From Natronorubrum texcoconense (lineage in GTDB: Archaea; Halobacteriota; Halobacteria; Halobacteriales; Natrialbaceae): DNA of 64,000 nt. This document shows positions 8,712-17,150 of this stretch, piece by piece (the first letter of the stretch is position 1; each line of letters starts with the position of its first letter). Under the pieces are notes generated by a model, which ran no database searches, was not told the origin of the DNA, and was given only the letters and a program-made list of their open reading frames with translations. A program made the translations under genes and the position numbers. The stretch covers positions 62,001-126,000 of the forward strand of contig NZ_FNFE01000007.1 of the NCBI RefSeq assembly GCF_900100335.1. The letters run 5' to 3'.

Positions 8712-8907
8712 CGACCTGGGGCCCGCTCGCGGCGGCAGCGGGCCGCGTGAGCGTTCGACGAGTAATAGACACTCTCGGTCGACATACGTCCGCGAACGCG
8801 TCGAATACCGTCGTGAAACTGGCGACAGAATGGTTTTTCGGCCGGAAACGTCTTAGGAACAAATATTCTTGCGAAAGATACTTAGTTGGTTACTGTAACG
8901 TACTCCC

Positions 8908-9345
8908 ATGATGATCAGGGGCAAAGAACTGGCGCTGTCGGTGCTCGCGGTCGGAACCGCTGCAGTCGCCGGATACGTGCTACACGCGGGCCAGCGGACC
9001 GACCGCCCGTCGCGATCGAAAGCCGACCTCGGCGCACGAGTCATCGGCCACGAGGAGGTCCCTCGCGGGGCCACCGTCGTCGATATCAGTTCCCAACGGC
9101 TGGGCGACATCCCCGGCGCGCGCCGCGCTATCGACCGCGCGGTTCGCAACGACGCACGGGAGGAGTGGGAACACCTCACGATCGATCACGAGGGCGCCTG
9201 GTCCGTCGTCGACGCCGTTCGCGGCTCGCTGCCGTATCACGACGGAAACGGCTGCGAGTACAACGGCGTCTACGTCCGGTACGACGACCGCATCGTCGTC
9301 CTCGACGCGATCGGCTGGGCGCGTCTCGAGGAGCCGCTCCACTAG
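8908..9345 (+). CDS. Haloarchaeal membrane-anchored protein of unknown function
   Basis: A 145-residue protein with one N-terminal hydrophobic segment (about residues 8-26) and a hydrophilic, acidic remainder containing DISSQRLGDIPGARRAIDRAV and CEYNGVYVRYDDRIVVLD. I do not recognise the family. The ATG at 8908 is chosen because GATACTTA at 8878-8885 lies about 27 bases upstream, fitting leaderless transcription; a second ATG follows at 8911. The gene stands alone. Confidence 0.7.
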   Translation: MMIRGKELALSVLAVGTAAVAGYVLHAGQRTDRPSRSKADLGARVIGHEEVPRGATVVDISSQRLGDIPGARRAIDRAVRNDAREEWEHLTIDHEGAWSVVDAVRGSLPYHDGNGCEYNGVYVRYDDRIVVLDAIGWARLEEPLH

Positions 9346-9617
9346 CCGTCCTAGCGTCCGATCGAACGGTTTTCTCGCTTACCCGTCGCCGAATCGTTGG
9401 TTTTTGAGCCGTTCCGAACCTGCACAGTGGGCACTGCTCGACCGGCACGTGTGGGTCGAGCGGATAGCTAGCGCGTGCCGACCGACCGGACAGCCAGCGC
9501 GTGCTGACCGGATGGATCACCCACGCGCCACTCGAGCGGAGGGTCGGCCGAACTCGAGCATCGAGTGGCGTAGCACGAATCACAACCACTACCTCACACC
9601 CCCGCCGAGTGAACCCC

Positions 9618-10517
9618 ATGCAACTGGGCGTAATCGGACTCGGACGTATGGGACAGATCGTCGTCGATCGCACGCTCGAGGCGGGCCACGACGTCGTCGC
9701 CTTCGACCTCGAGCCGGAAGCCGTCGCGACGGCTGCGGACGCGGGTGCCGAGCCGGCCGACTCGGTGGCGGATCTCGTCGACCGGCTCGGCGCGGACAAG
9801 CGCATCTGGCTGATGGTCCCCGCGGGCGGGGCCGTCGACGCGACGCTCGAGGAACTCGAGGACCATCTCGACTCGGACGACGTCGTGGTGGACGGCGGCA
9901 ACTCCTACTTCGAGGACTCCGTTCGGCGAGCCGAGAGCTGTCCCGCGGCCTACCTCGATTGCGGGACCTCCGGCGGTCCCGCGGGCGCACACCTCGGCTT
10001 CTCGCTGATGGTCGGCGGCCCCGAGTGGGCCTACGACGAACTGACGCCCGTCTTCGACGCCGTCGCGACGGGGCCCGACGGCCACGAGCGCATGGGACCC
10101 GCGGGTTCGGGTCACTACGTGAAGATGGTCCACAACGGCGTCGAGTACGCGCTGATGCAGACCTACGGCGAGGGCTTCGAGCTGCTCCACGAGGGGCGAT
10201 ACGATCTCGATCTGGAGAACGTGGCGTCGGTCTGGAACAACGGCGCGGTGATCCGCTCGTGGCTGCTCGAACTCTGCGAGGAGGCGTTCCGCGAGGAGGG
10301 CTCCGATCTGGGCGACGTCGCGGACCGAATCGAGGGCGGCTCGACGGGGACGTGGACCGTCCAGGAGGGACTCGAGCAGGAGGTGCCCCTCCCACTGATC
10401 TACACCGCGCTGTCCGAACGGTTCGGCTCGCGGGCCGACGACGGCCGCTTCTCGCGGCGGCTGGCGAACCGACTCCGATACGGCTTCGGTCGACACGAAG
10501 TGCAGCGACGGGAGTAG
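9618..10517 (+). CDS. gnd: 6-phosphogluconate dehydrogenase, short (GndA/YqeC) type
   Basis: A 299-residue decarboxylating dehydrogenase converting 6-phosphogluconate to ribulose 5-phosphate. The Rossmann motif GLGRMG opens the protein at residues 7-12. GGNSYFEDS, GTSGGPAGAHLGFSLMVGG and HYVKMVHNGVEYALMQTYGEG carry the substrate-binding and catalytic Lys/Asn residues. At about 300 residues it belongs to the short form, often NAD-linked, rather than the 470-residue enzyme. The ATG at 9618 starts exactly at the nucleotide-binding strand; longer in-frame options add sequence with no homology-like character. Haloarchaea use this step to make pentose phosphates. Confidence 0.93.
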   Translation: MQLGVIGLGRMGQIVVDRTLEAGHDVVAFDLEPEAVATAADAGAEPADSVADLVDRLGADKRIWLMVPAGGAVDATLEELEDHLDSDDVVVDGGNSYFEDSVRRAESCPAAYLDCGTSGGPAGAHLGFSLMVGGPEWAYDELTPVFDAVATGPDGHERMGPAGSGHYVKMVHNGVEYALMQTYGEGFELLHEGRYDLDLENVASVWNNGAVIRSWLLELCEEAFREEGSDLGDVADRIEGGSTGTWTVQEGLEQEVPLPLIYTALSERFGSRADDGRFSRRLANRLRYGFGRHEVQRRE

Positions 10518-10685
10518 CGGCGTCCCGATCCCGAAACCGGGCGTAGAAGGTACTGACACGCGACAAAACCGACCGGATCGACACCGATCGCGACATTACA
10601 CGGGGTCGAACTGTGATTTTGCCTGTCCGACCCGGGTCGAAATATTGGGTCATTTTCTTTACTCCCGGTCTCGACAGCATGAGTT

Positions 10686-10997
10686 ATGAACGCTCACAAC
10701 TCGACGACGGTGTCAGCTGACGACGACCAGCAGCCGAGTATGGCCGTCGTCGACCTCGTCAGTGAGGTAACCGGCACCGACGCACTCGAGCTCGATCCCC
10801 TCTATAACGCCATCGATCCCGACGTTCTCGACACGCTCTGTACGTCCAGTTCTGGCTTCACGAGCCTCGAATTTCAGTACGCGAGTCACACCGTCGTCGT
10901 CGAACAGGTCGAGGAGGGGTTAGATATCTCGCTCGAGCCGGTGACGATCGGCGCGGCGGGGTCGTCGGGTGTTGCGGATAGCGGACCATCGGTATAG
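10686..10997 (+). CDS. HalOD1 output-domain protein
   Basis: A 103-residue single-domain protein. The core from about residue 18 to 85 (VDLVSEVTGTDALELDPLYNAIDPDVLDTL, FEYA-type strand, VVVEQVEEGLDISLEP) is the HalOD1 pattern, a small haloarchaeal output domain usually coupled to signalling proteins; its biochemical role is unknown. A second copy is encoded at 39416-39748. A TATA-like TTTACT about 25 bases upstream supports the start. No partner gene lies next to it. Confidence 0.82.
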   Translation: MNAHNSTTVSADDDQQPSMAVVDLVSEVTGTDALELDPLYNAIDPDVLDTLCTSSSGFTSLEFQYASHTVVVEQVEEGLDISLEPVTIGAAGSSGVADSGPSV

Positions 10998-11053
10998 GCT
11001 GAACTTTCACCACGTCACAAACGAACGGTCGCGACTGCAGCCGGGTTCCGCCC

Positions 11054-11518
11054 TTAGTTGCAGACTTCTTCCTCGTATTCGCGCTCGAGCGTGAGCACGA
11101 TATCCCACTGACCCGACGTCATCAGTGCCTCGTTCTCGAGCGTGATGTAGTAACGGTCGTCGGCATCGATACTGAGCGTCCGCCGAATGTTGCTGCTGGG
11201 ACCGATATCAGCGATCATGGTTCCGGACGAATCCTCCACCTCGAGTGCGGGCCGTGCACCGTCGATTTCGGTAACGTCGATGGTCAGTTGGTCCCCACGC
11301 TCCAGGTCGGGATTCCACGTGAGCGTCCCGCCGGCGTTGATAGACTGTATCTCGTCGTACAGCGTGTCTGTTCTGGTCTCGGTAACGGTTCTGCAATCCG
11401 AATCGCTGTCGGACGACGCCGTCGCTGTCGTCTCACCGTTCCCTTCGTCTGCACAGCCAGCGACCACACCGACTCCGCCAGCACAACAGGCCCCAATGAC
11501 AGTACGTCGTGTAACCAT
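11054..11518 (-). CDS. Tat-exported lipoprotein of unknown function
   Basis: From the ATG at 11518 the protein is 154 residues long and opens MVTRRTVIGACCAGGVGVVAGC, a twin-arginine signal with a lipobox. A longer start at 11551 would bury the signal, so I reject it. After a Ser/Thr/Asp-rich linker, the C-terminal ~100 residues alternate like a small beta-sandwich (TLTWNPDLERGDQLTIDVTEI, YYITLENEAL), as in many haloarchaeal secreted domains. It is expressed divergently from the restriction-like gene, with TATA-like ATAACTATAAACG at about 11555-11567. Confidence 0.8.
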   Translation of the reverse strand: MVTRRTVIGACCAGGVGVVAGCADEGNGETTATASSDSDSDCRTVTETRTDTLYDEIQSINAGGTLTWNPDLERGDQLTIDVTEIDGARPALEVEDSSGTMIADIGPSSNIRRTLSIDADDRYYITLENEALMTSGQWDIVLTLEREYEEEVCN

Positions 11519-11632
11519 ACGTCCTACTGGTACGACATCGTGAAAAGACACTCGTTTATAGTTATCATTAATGGTATTATTCCCTATCGAGAGTAGACAC
11601 AGCTACTACGTCGAATCTCGTCGATCGTCTCA

Positions 11633-11649
11633 CGTTTCGGACCGAAACG
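11633..11649. promoter_or_regulatory. Perfect 17-base palindrome upstream of the HNH endonuclease gene
   Basis: CGTTTCGG-A-CCGAAACG is perfectly symmetrical around 11641. It lies 28 bases before the TATA-like TTTATA at 11677-11682 of the downstream gene and some 115 bases from the divergent lipoprotein start. Symmetry and placement suggest a binding site for a dimeric regulator. Confidence 0.5.
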
Positions 11650-11721
11650 CGGTTCGAGCCGCTCACTGCCACTCAATTTATACTGTTCGTTTCACAATAG
11701 TATCGATGGTACCACTTACAG

Positions 11722-13206
11722 ATGGGGGAGGAGAAACTCACAATCGCAGTTCGATTCTTCGGCGGCGCAGGAAACTATGCGGACGTCCTCGAACGGTGTT
11801 TCACGTACATTCTCACCGATACCCCGGACGAGGCTGCGCTCTTCGAGTGGGTGAGATCGAACACGCGAGCGACGAGCGACGACGGCATCCGCGATCGACT
11901 CCGCTTTCTCGAGGCGATCGGACTGCTCGTCCTCGAGGAAGACAAAGTGGAATTGACCGAACGCGGAATTCAGTGGCGGGCCGGTACTGAGCCGAAGGTG
12001 CTGTTCGAGGCGCTCACGGAGAACGTCCGTGGCTTCGAAACGGCGCTCGAGACGTTGCTCGACGGCCCGAAAACGGACGAGGAGTTAGGTGAGGCGATCG
12101 CAGCCGCCCATCCAGAAATCGGCTGGAACGACCCCTCGGGACCCGCCCAGCACCGCGGCTGGCTGCAGAGTCTTGACTACGTCGAGCGCTCGGATGGGAT
12201 GAACTCGCTGACGGAGACCGGACACGACTTGGCTCGACAACTCGCGTCCGATGGCCCGACGCTCGAGCGCGGCGAGTACTATTCGCAGACGGAGCTCGAA
12301 TCGGCGTTCGACACGAGTTTCGGGTCGTACATCAAGGGAATCAGTCCGCGAACGGACGATGACGGCGCGCTATCGTACATCATCGTGAAAGCGAGAGAGG
12401 ACGGCCCGTACGGCGACGACCTCGAGGGTGAGCGGTTCACCTATATCGGCGAGGGCGTCCCCTCGAAGGGCGATCAGTCGCCGACCGGGGCGAACAAGGC
12501 GCTGCTCGGACAGGCCGACGGATCGACCGTGCCGATATATTTCTTCTACCAGCCGGCGGACAGCAGCGAGCTTCGGTACGAGGGGCTGGTCGCTGTCGTC
12601 GACGCCCGATACGTGTTCGACGACGACCAAGACCGAATGGTCTACCAGTTCACGATGGAGCGGCTGGAACTCGACCATCCGGCGGAGTTCGAGACGCTCG
12701 CAGCGTCGGTGACCGACGGCGGTGCTGCGAGTGGGATGGAGACAATGGGCGGTAAAGACTCGGAACCGGCGCTGACCGACGACGATGCCGAGTTCACCGA
12801 GACCCAACGACGGGTGCGCTCGAGTGCGTTCGCGAGCCGAGTCAAATCAGCCTACGACTCCCGCTGTGCGATCTGTGGAACGTCTCGAGAGTCACCCGCG
12901 GGAACCGTCGACATCGAGGCAGCACACATCTATCCGAAACGGGACGACGGCCGCGATGTCGTACAGAACGGGCTCGCACTCTGTCGACTGCACCACTGGG
13001 CCTTCGACGCCGGCTGGCTCGCCGTATCGGACGAGTATCGAATTCTCGTGGCGGATCGACCGGACCTCGAGGGCTACGAGGAGTTTTCGCGACTCGAGGG
13101 GGAGACCATCACGGTGCCGACTAGTGAGGAAGAACGACCGCACGCGAAATTCCTGGCGGCACACCGCGAGCGGTACGGGTTCGAATCGATCGAAGAACCC
13201 TCATAA
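11722..13206 (+). CDS. Modification-dependent (type IV-like) HNH endonuclease
   Basis: A 494-residue multidomain protein. Residues ~1-85 and ~95-175 look like two winged-helix modules ending in VELTERGIQW and SLTETGHDLARQL. Residues ~195-325 resemble the SRA-like domain of ScoMcrA-type enzymes, with RFTYIGEGVPSKGDQSPTGANKALL as the diagnostic stretch followed by a VAVVDARYVFD strand. Residues ~378-425 form a Cys-bearing HNH nuclease: CAICG, VDIEAAHIYPK, NGLALCRLHHWAFD. Such proteins cut DNA carrying modified bases. The start at 11722 lies about 40 bases after a TATA-like box. It converges with a nuclease-fold gene ending 16 bases away. Confidence 0.82.
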   Translation: MGEEKLTIAVRFFGGAGNYADVLERCFTYILTDTPDEAALFEWVRSNTRATSDDGIRDRLRFLEAIGLLVLEEDKVELTERGIQWRAGTEPKVLFEALTENVRGFETALETLLDGPKTDEELGEAIAAAHPEIGWNDPSGPAQHRGWLQSLDYVERSDGMNSLTETGHDLARQLASDGPTLERGEYYSQTELESAFDTSFGSYIKGISPRTDDDGALSYIIVKAREDGPYGDDLEGERFTYIGEGVPSKGDQSPTGANKALLGQADGSTVPIYFFYQPADSSELRYEGLVAVVDARYVFDDDQDRMVYQFTMERLELDHPAEFETLAASVTDGGAASGMETMGGKDSEPALTDDDAEFTETQRRVRSSAFASRVKSAYDSRCAICGTSRESPAGTVDIEAAHIYPKRDDGRDVVQNGLALCRLHHWAFDAGWLAVSDEYRILVADRPDLEGYEEFSRLEGETITVPTSEEERPHAKFLAAHRERYGFESIEEPS

Positions 13207-13222
13207 GCAGCGGGTGCTCGAA

Positions 13223-14470
13223 TCAAACCGGCTCTCGAAGCGCCCAGACGTCTTCCGTCGGCTCGAGTCGATTCGGCTCCCGTCCGCGCTCGGTCAGAAT
13301 CCCGGCGTGGTAGAGCATCGCCTTCAGCTGAAACACGGTCGGTGAGTGGTAGACGTGTCCGTCCGCGAGCGCCTCGCGTCGCAGGTCCCCGTCTTCGGTC
13401 AACACCCGCCGTCGAACGTTGTCGTCACCGCGAACGAACAGCTCCACCGTAAAGGTCGGGTGGACCGCGTGCAGGTGCTCGACGAGATCCACGAGCGACG
13501 GTTCCGGCTGCCAGTCGTCGTGCATGACCTGCAACTCCGTGACGAGTAGCTCCGTCGCGGGGTACTCGAACACCACTCGCCGAGCCAGCTGGCCCCACTC
13601 GGGTGCGAGATCGACGAACCGTGTTCGCGATCGATACCAGTCCGCGAACTCCTCGAGCGCGCTCTCGACGGAGCCACAGCGGGCGTTCGCGAACCGGACG
13701 ACCTCCTGGCCCAGCGACGTGAGTTCGATTCCGCGCGGCTCGTCCTCGACCAAACCAAGAAACGCGGCTCCCTGTCTGGCGCTCTCGACGGCGCTGACGA
13801 CCGTGTACTCCGAGAGCAACGCGTCCGTGTCGCCGTCCGCGTAGTGGGCCAGCGGATAGCCGAGGTAGTTCTTCGGGTGGTTCAGCCCGAAGGATTTGTC
13901 CGCGACGCCCTGTGCGCCGGCCTGAAACCGCAGCGCAGTCGCCTCGCTCGAGGTCCGATTGCCGACGACTCGCGGGACCTCGAGCGCGTCGACGCTTCCC
14001 GTCGCATCGACGCCCAGCACGCCCACGTTCAGCTCCCGCGCGAGCGTCCGATCGGTCTCCGTGATCGCGGCCGCGGGCGCGGCGAGGTACGCCGCGTTGG
14101 CCTCGTGCAGCCGATCGTAAGCCTGGACGATTCCGAGCTGGGTATCGACGCCGCTACTCGTCTCCCCCTTCGCTTCGATGGCGATCAGCGGCGGCTCGTC
14201 GCCCACCCGTTCGACGGCGAGGAGGTCCGACTCGAGGGCGCGGACGCCGACGAGATCCGGATAGCCGCCGCCGATTCGGACGTGGTTGAACGGCGCGAGA
14301 CACTCCCGAACGGCCGGCGTAACGGGCTGGCCGGGGAGCCACTCGTCTTTCGAGAACTGCGTGTCCGCCACCACGTAGGACGGCCCGTCGTCTTCCGCGG
14401 CCGGAAAGAGCCGCCGCTTCGTGTGGGCCAGCACCTGCGGTTCCGAAAGCGGCCGCGCCGCGCTACTCAT
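13223..14470 (-). CDS. PD-(D/E)XK nuclease-fold protein
   Basis: A 415-residue protein without an obvious named family. Residues 68-101 contain GGGYPDLVGV (P71-D72) followed by LIAIEAKGE (E99-A100-K101), then Q116 and Y118 in LGIVQAYDRL. This is the proline-Asp, Glu-x-Lys, Gln-x-x-x-Tyr signature of restriction-endonuclease-like folds. The rest is mostly helical and ends in a winged-helix-like segment with VFQLKAMLYHAGILTERG. The metal-binding triad is complete, so nuclease activity is plausible. Its stop lies 16 bases from that of the HNH endonuclease, which suggests a shared defence or DNA-processing role. Confidence 0.72.
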   Translation of the reverse strand: MSSAARPLSEPQVLAHTKRRLFPAAEDDGPSYVVADTQFSKDEWLPGQPVTPAVRECLAPFNHVRIGGGYPDLVGVRALESDLLAVERVGDEPPLIAIEAKGETSSGVDTQLGIVQAYDRLHEANAAYLAAPAAAITETDRTLARELNVGVLGVDATGSVDALEVPRVVGNRTSSEATALRFQAGAQGVADKSFGLNHPKNYLGYPLAHYADGDTDALLSEYTVVSAVESARQGAAFLGLVEDEPRGIELTSLGQEVVRFANARCGSVESALEEFADWYRSRTRFVDLAPEWGQLARRVVFEYPATELLVTELQVMHDDWQPEPSLVDLVEHLHAVHPTFTVELFVRGDDNVRRRVLTEDGDLRREALADGHVYHSPTVFQLKAMLYHAGILTERGREPNRLEPTEDVWALREPV

Positions 14471-14723
14471 GGGTCTCGATTAGTCACGGACACCAATAAT
14501 GTTCTGGCGAGTCGACGGTGCCGTCGAACCCGAACCGAACGCCTGCGGGCTCGAGGGGGAGGGGATGAAGTGACACGCAGTGAGACCGCCCACCGCCGGG
14601 AGCGGCCCGCCGAACGCGGCACAATAGTTAATTCAACGTGCGTAGACGTGCTCCCATGTCGTATGATGTCATGCCACAGTGCACGAACGGACGCGCCACC
14701 GATTCCTCGAGCGGGGGCCACCC

Positions 14724-16361
14724 GTGAGTTCGACGCCGCGAGGCCGCTGGGGATGGGGCTTCGAGAACGAACTGATCGACGAGGACGGCCTTCGGGATCG
14801 GAAGGCGTTCCTCGAGTCCGTTCTCGACTTCCCGGAGCGGCCCGTTCTCGAGCCGACGCCGATAGCCGAGGCGACGATCCCCGAGCCGGAGATCGAACCG
14901 CCCGCCCACCTCGAGGACGTCTGCTCGATGGATCCGGCTGCCCGAGCCAGACGAACGTACGGCATGGCCCCGCCGGAGAACGTTCGGGCGTTCCACGGCG
15001 ACTTCTCGCCCGCGCCGGACGTCCTCGCCCGGCCGCGGACTGAGACGGACGTCGAGGCGGTCCTCGAGTGGGCCACCGACCGGCGAATCGCCGTAACGCC
15101 GATCACCGGCGGGACGGGCGTCGCGGGCGGCACGGGGCCGCCGGCGGGAGACGTTCGATCGAACTACGCGGGCACGCTGGCGCTCGACCTCCGAGAGCTA
15201 AACGACGTCCTCGAGGTCGACGAGACCTCCCGGACCGCGCTGATCGAAGGCGGGACTATGGGCCCAGATATCAACGACCAACTCGAGGCCCACGGACTCC
15301 ACCTCCGGCACTATCCCCAATCCTACGAGCTCTCGGGACTCGGCGGCTGGATCGCGACGCGATCCGGCGGCCACTACGCGACCAGGTACACCCACATCGA
15401 CGAACTCGTCGAGAGCGTCCGGATGATCTGTCCGGCGGGTACGTTCGAAACCCAGCGGCTCCCGGCCCACGGCGCCGGACCGGACGCGAACCGGCTCGTC
15501 TGCGGCTCCGAGGGCAGCCTCGGGGTGATCACGCGAGCGTGGATGCGGGTCGAACCGCGACCGGAGTACCGTTCGGAGGCCGCGGTCTACTTCGACGGGA
15601 TCTTCGAGGCCGCGGAAGCGATCCGGCGGATCGTCCAGGCGAAGCTCTACCCCGCGAACTGTCGCCTCCACGATCGCGTGGAGACGACGATGTACGGCCT
15701 CGAGGACGTCGATCGCGACATGGTCGTCCTCGGGTTCGAGTCCACCAACGGACCGACGGAGGGAGCGATCGAGCGCGCCCTCGAGATCTGCGAGGAAGAA
15801 GGCGGCGACTGCCCGGACGGACCGGATCACCACGGGGAGGGCTACGGCAGCAACCGCTCGCCCGACAGCGACGTGGTCCGGTGGGGACGAGCCTTCCAGA
15901 TGGGTGGTGCGGGCAACGCGGCGATTCCGCTCTGCGTCGTCCGCGGCACCGTCGAGACCGCGGTGACCTGGGATCGGTTCCCCGCGTTCCACGAGGCGAT
16001 GCTCGCCGCGTTCGACGAGGTACTCGAGGCGGAGTGCGGGATGGGACACGTCTCGACCCGCTTCTCGCACGTCTATCCGGACGGGCCGGCCGTCTACTAC
16101 ACCTTCCAGGCACCCGGCGACGCCGACCCTGATCGTCGGATCGAACAGTGGCAGCGAATCAAACGCGCCGGGCTCGACACCGTCATGGAGTACGACCTGT
16201 CCCCGACGCACCACCACGCAGTCGGGCGAAATCACAGGGAGTGGTACGCCGAACAGATCCCCGAGAACTACGGCGAGTCGCTGCGCGCCGTGAAGGGCGT
16301 CCTCGACCCCGCGGGCGTGATGAATCCGGGCGTGCTCGTCGATGTACCCGAAAAGGGGTAA
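14724..16361 (+). CDS. FAD-binding oxidoreductase (GlcD/alkyl-DHAP-synthase-like)
   Basis: From the GTG at 14724 this is a 545-residue flavoprotein of the VAO/PCMH superfamily. DVLARPRTETDVEAVLEWA and VTPITGGTGVAGGTG form the FAD-binding N-domain, and SGLGGWIATRSGGHYATRYTHIDELV and CGSEGSLGVITRAWM follow. A cap domain comes next, then the C-terminal active-site element HHHAVGRNHREWY, typical of alkyldihydroxyacetonephosphate-synthase relatives. MNPG near the end is the family closing motif. An alternative GTG at 14679 would add 15 residues of poor character. A 23-codon upstream reading frame ends across this start. The physiological substrate is unknown. Confidence 0.85.
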   Translation: MSSTPRGRWGWGFENELIDEDGLRDRKAFLESVLDFPERPVLEPTPIAEATIPEPEIEPPAHLEDVCSMDPAARARRTYGMAPPENVRAFHGDFSPAPDVLARPRTETDVEAVLEWATDRRIAVTPITGGTGVAGGTGPPAGDVRSNYAGTLALDLRELNDVLEVDETSRTALIEGGTMGPDINDQLEAHGLHLRHYPQSYELSGLGGWIATRSGGHYATRYTHIDELVESVRMICPAGTFETQRLPAHGAGPDANRLVCGSEGSLGVITRAWMRVEPRPEYRSEAAVYFDGIFEAAEAIRRIVQAKLYPANCRLHDRVETTMYGLEDVDRDMVVLGFESTNGPTEGAIERALEICEEEGGDCPDGPDHHGEGYGSNRSPDSDVVRWGRAFQMGGAGNAAIPLCVVRGTVETAVTWDRFPAFHEAMLAAFDEVLEAECGMGHVSTRFSHVYPDGPAVYYTFQAPGDADPDRRIEQWQRIKRAGLDTVMEYDLSPTHHHAVGRNHREWYAEQIPENYGESLRAVKGVLDPAGVMNPGVLVDVPEKG

Positions 16362-16399
16362 TCGACGACCGTCGCGCTACGCGGTCGATCGTCCCCTTT
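16352..16399 (+). terminator. Stop-codon hairpin after the FAD oxidase
   Basis: AAAGGGG at 16352-16358 pairs with CCCCTTT at 16393-16399, and GACCG/CGGTC pair inside. The stem starts within the last two codons and encloses the TAA. It is a candidate 3'-end structure rather than a proven terminator, as no T tract follows. Confidence 0.4.
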
Positions 16400-16519
16400 G
16401 AGTCCACCTCCCGACTCGAGAATCCGCCGTTCGAGACGACGTCTCCGGCGCTCGAGCGCTCTCATCACGAGACGCGAAACCGGGCCAAACGTTACTGTCT
16501 CGAAGACGTACGTCGACCC

Positions 16520-16915
16520 ATGATCGAGCCGACCCTCGTCTACGACGACGACTGCGGCTTCTGTACGTGGTGGGCCGACTACTTCGACGACCGGACCGAA
16601 ATCAGGATCGTCGGCTTCAGCGATCTGCCGGACCACCCCGACCTGCAAGAGCGACTGCCGGAACAGTACGAGGAGTGCTCGCACTTCCTGACCGAAGACG
16701 CCCGCTACTCCTGTGGCGCGTCGATCGAGGAGGCGCTGCGCCGGTACGACGATGGCGGCCCCGTCGGCAACGCGATCGGTTTCCTCCGAAATTTCGAGGA
16801 CTACGGCCAGATTCGCGAGTGGGGCTACCGACAGGTGGCGGACAACCGCGACAAGTGGGGACAGGTGATGTCGAAGACGCCGCCGGCGCGCCAGAAAGCC
16901 GACGGCGATCGCTGA
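16520..16915 (+). CDS. DCC-family thiol-disulfide oxidoreductase-like protein (DUF393)
   Basis: A 131-residue thioredoxin-fold-like protein. The defining motif is YDDDCGFCTWW, residues 7-17, where D-C-x-x-C gives the family its name and a likely redox pair. GFSDLPDHPDL and ARYSCGASIEEALRRYD follow as in relatives. Cellular partners are unknown. The start at 16520 places the motif at the usual N-terminal position. The 23-base tandem repeat lies just beyond its stop. Confidence 0.85.
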   Translation: MIEPTLVYDDDCGFCTWWADYFDDRTEIRIVGFSDLPDHPDLQERLPEQYEECSHFLTEDARYSCGASIEEALRRYDDGGPVGNAIGFLRNFEDYGQIREWGYRQVADNRDKWGQVMSKTPPARQKADGDR

Positions 16916-16965
16916 GATTGAGTCGGTCAGTACCGACGCTCCTCGGAGCGCCGACTCGCCAGCGA

Positions 16966-17073
16966 CTACAGCCCCGGTCCGCGATCGTCTACAGCCCCGG
17001 TCCGCGATCGCCTACAGCCCCGGTCCGCGATCGACTACAGCCCCGGTCCGCGATCGACTACAGCCCCGGTCCG
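16966..17073. repeat. Tandem repeat, 23-base unit, about 4.7 copies
   Basis: Units begin at 16966, 16989, 17012, 17035 and 17058 (partial). Each contains CTACAGCCCCGGTCCG then CGATCG, and only the last base of the unit varies. The array fills the gap between two convergent genes (stops at 16915 and 17151). It is contiguous, without spacers, so it is not CRISPR. Confidence 0.97.
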
Positions 17074-17150
17074 GACATCCGTCGCTCCTCGAGCCACCCG
17101 CTCACGTGACGCGAATGAGCGACTCGCGTAACACGAACACCGCACGCACG

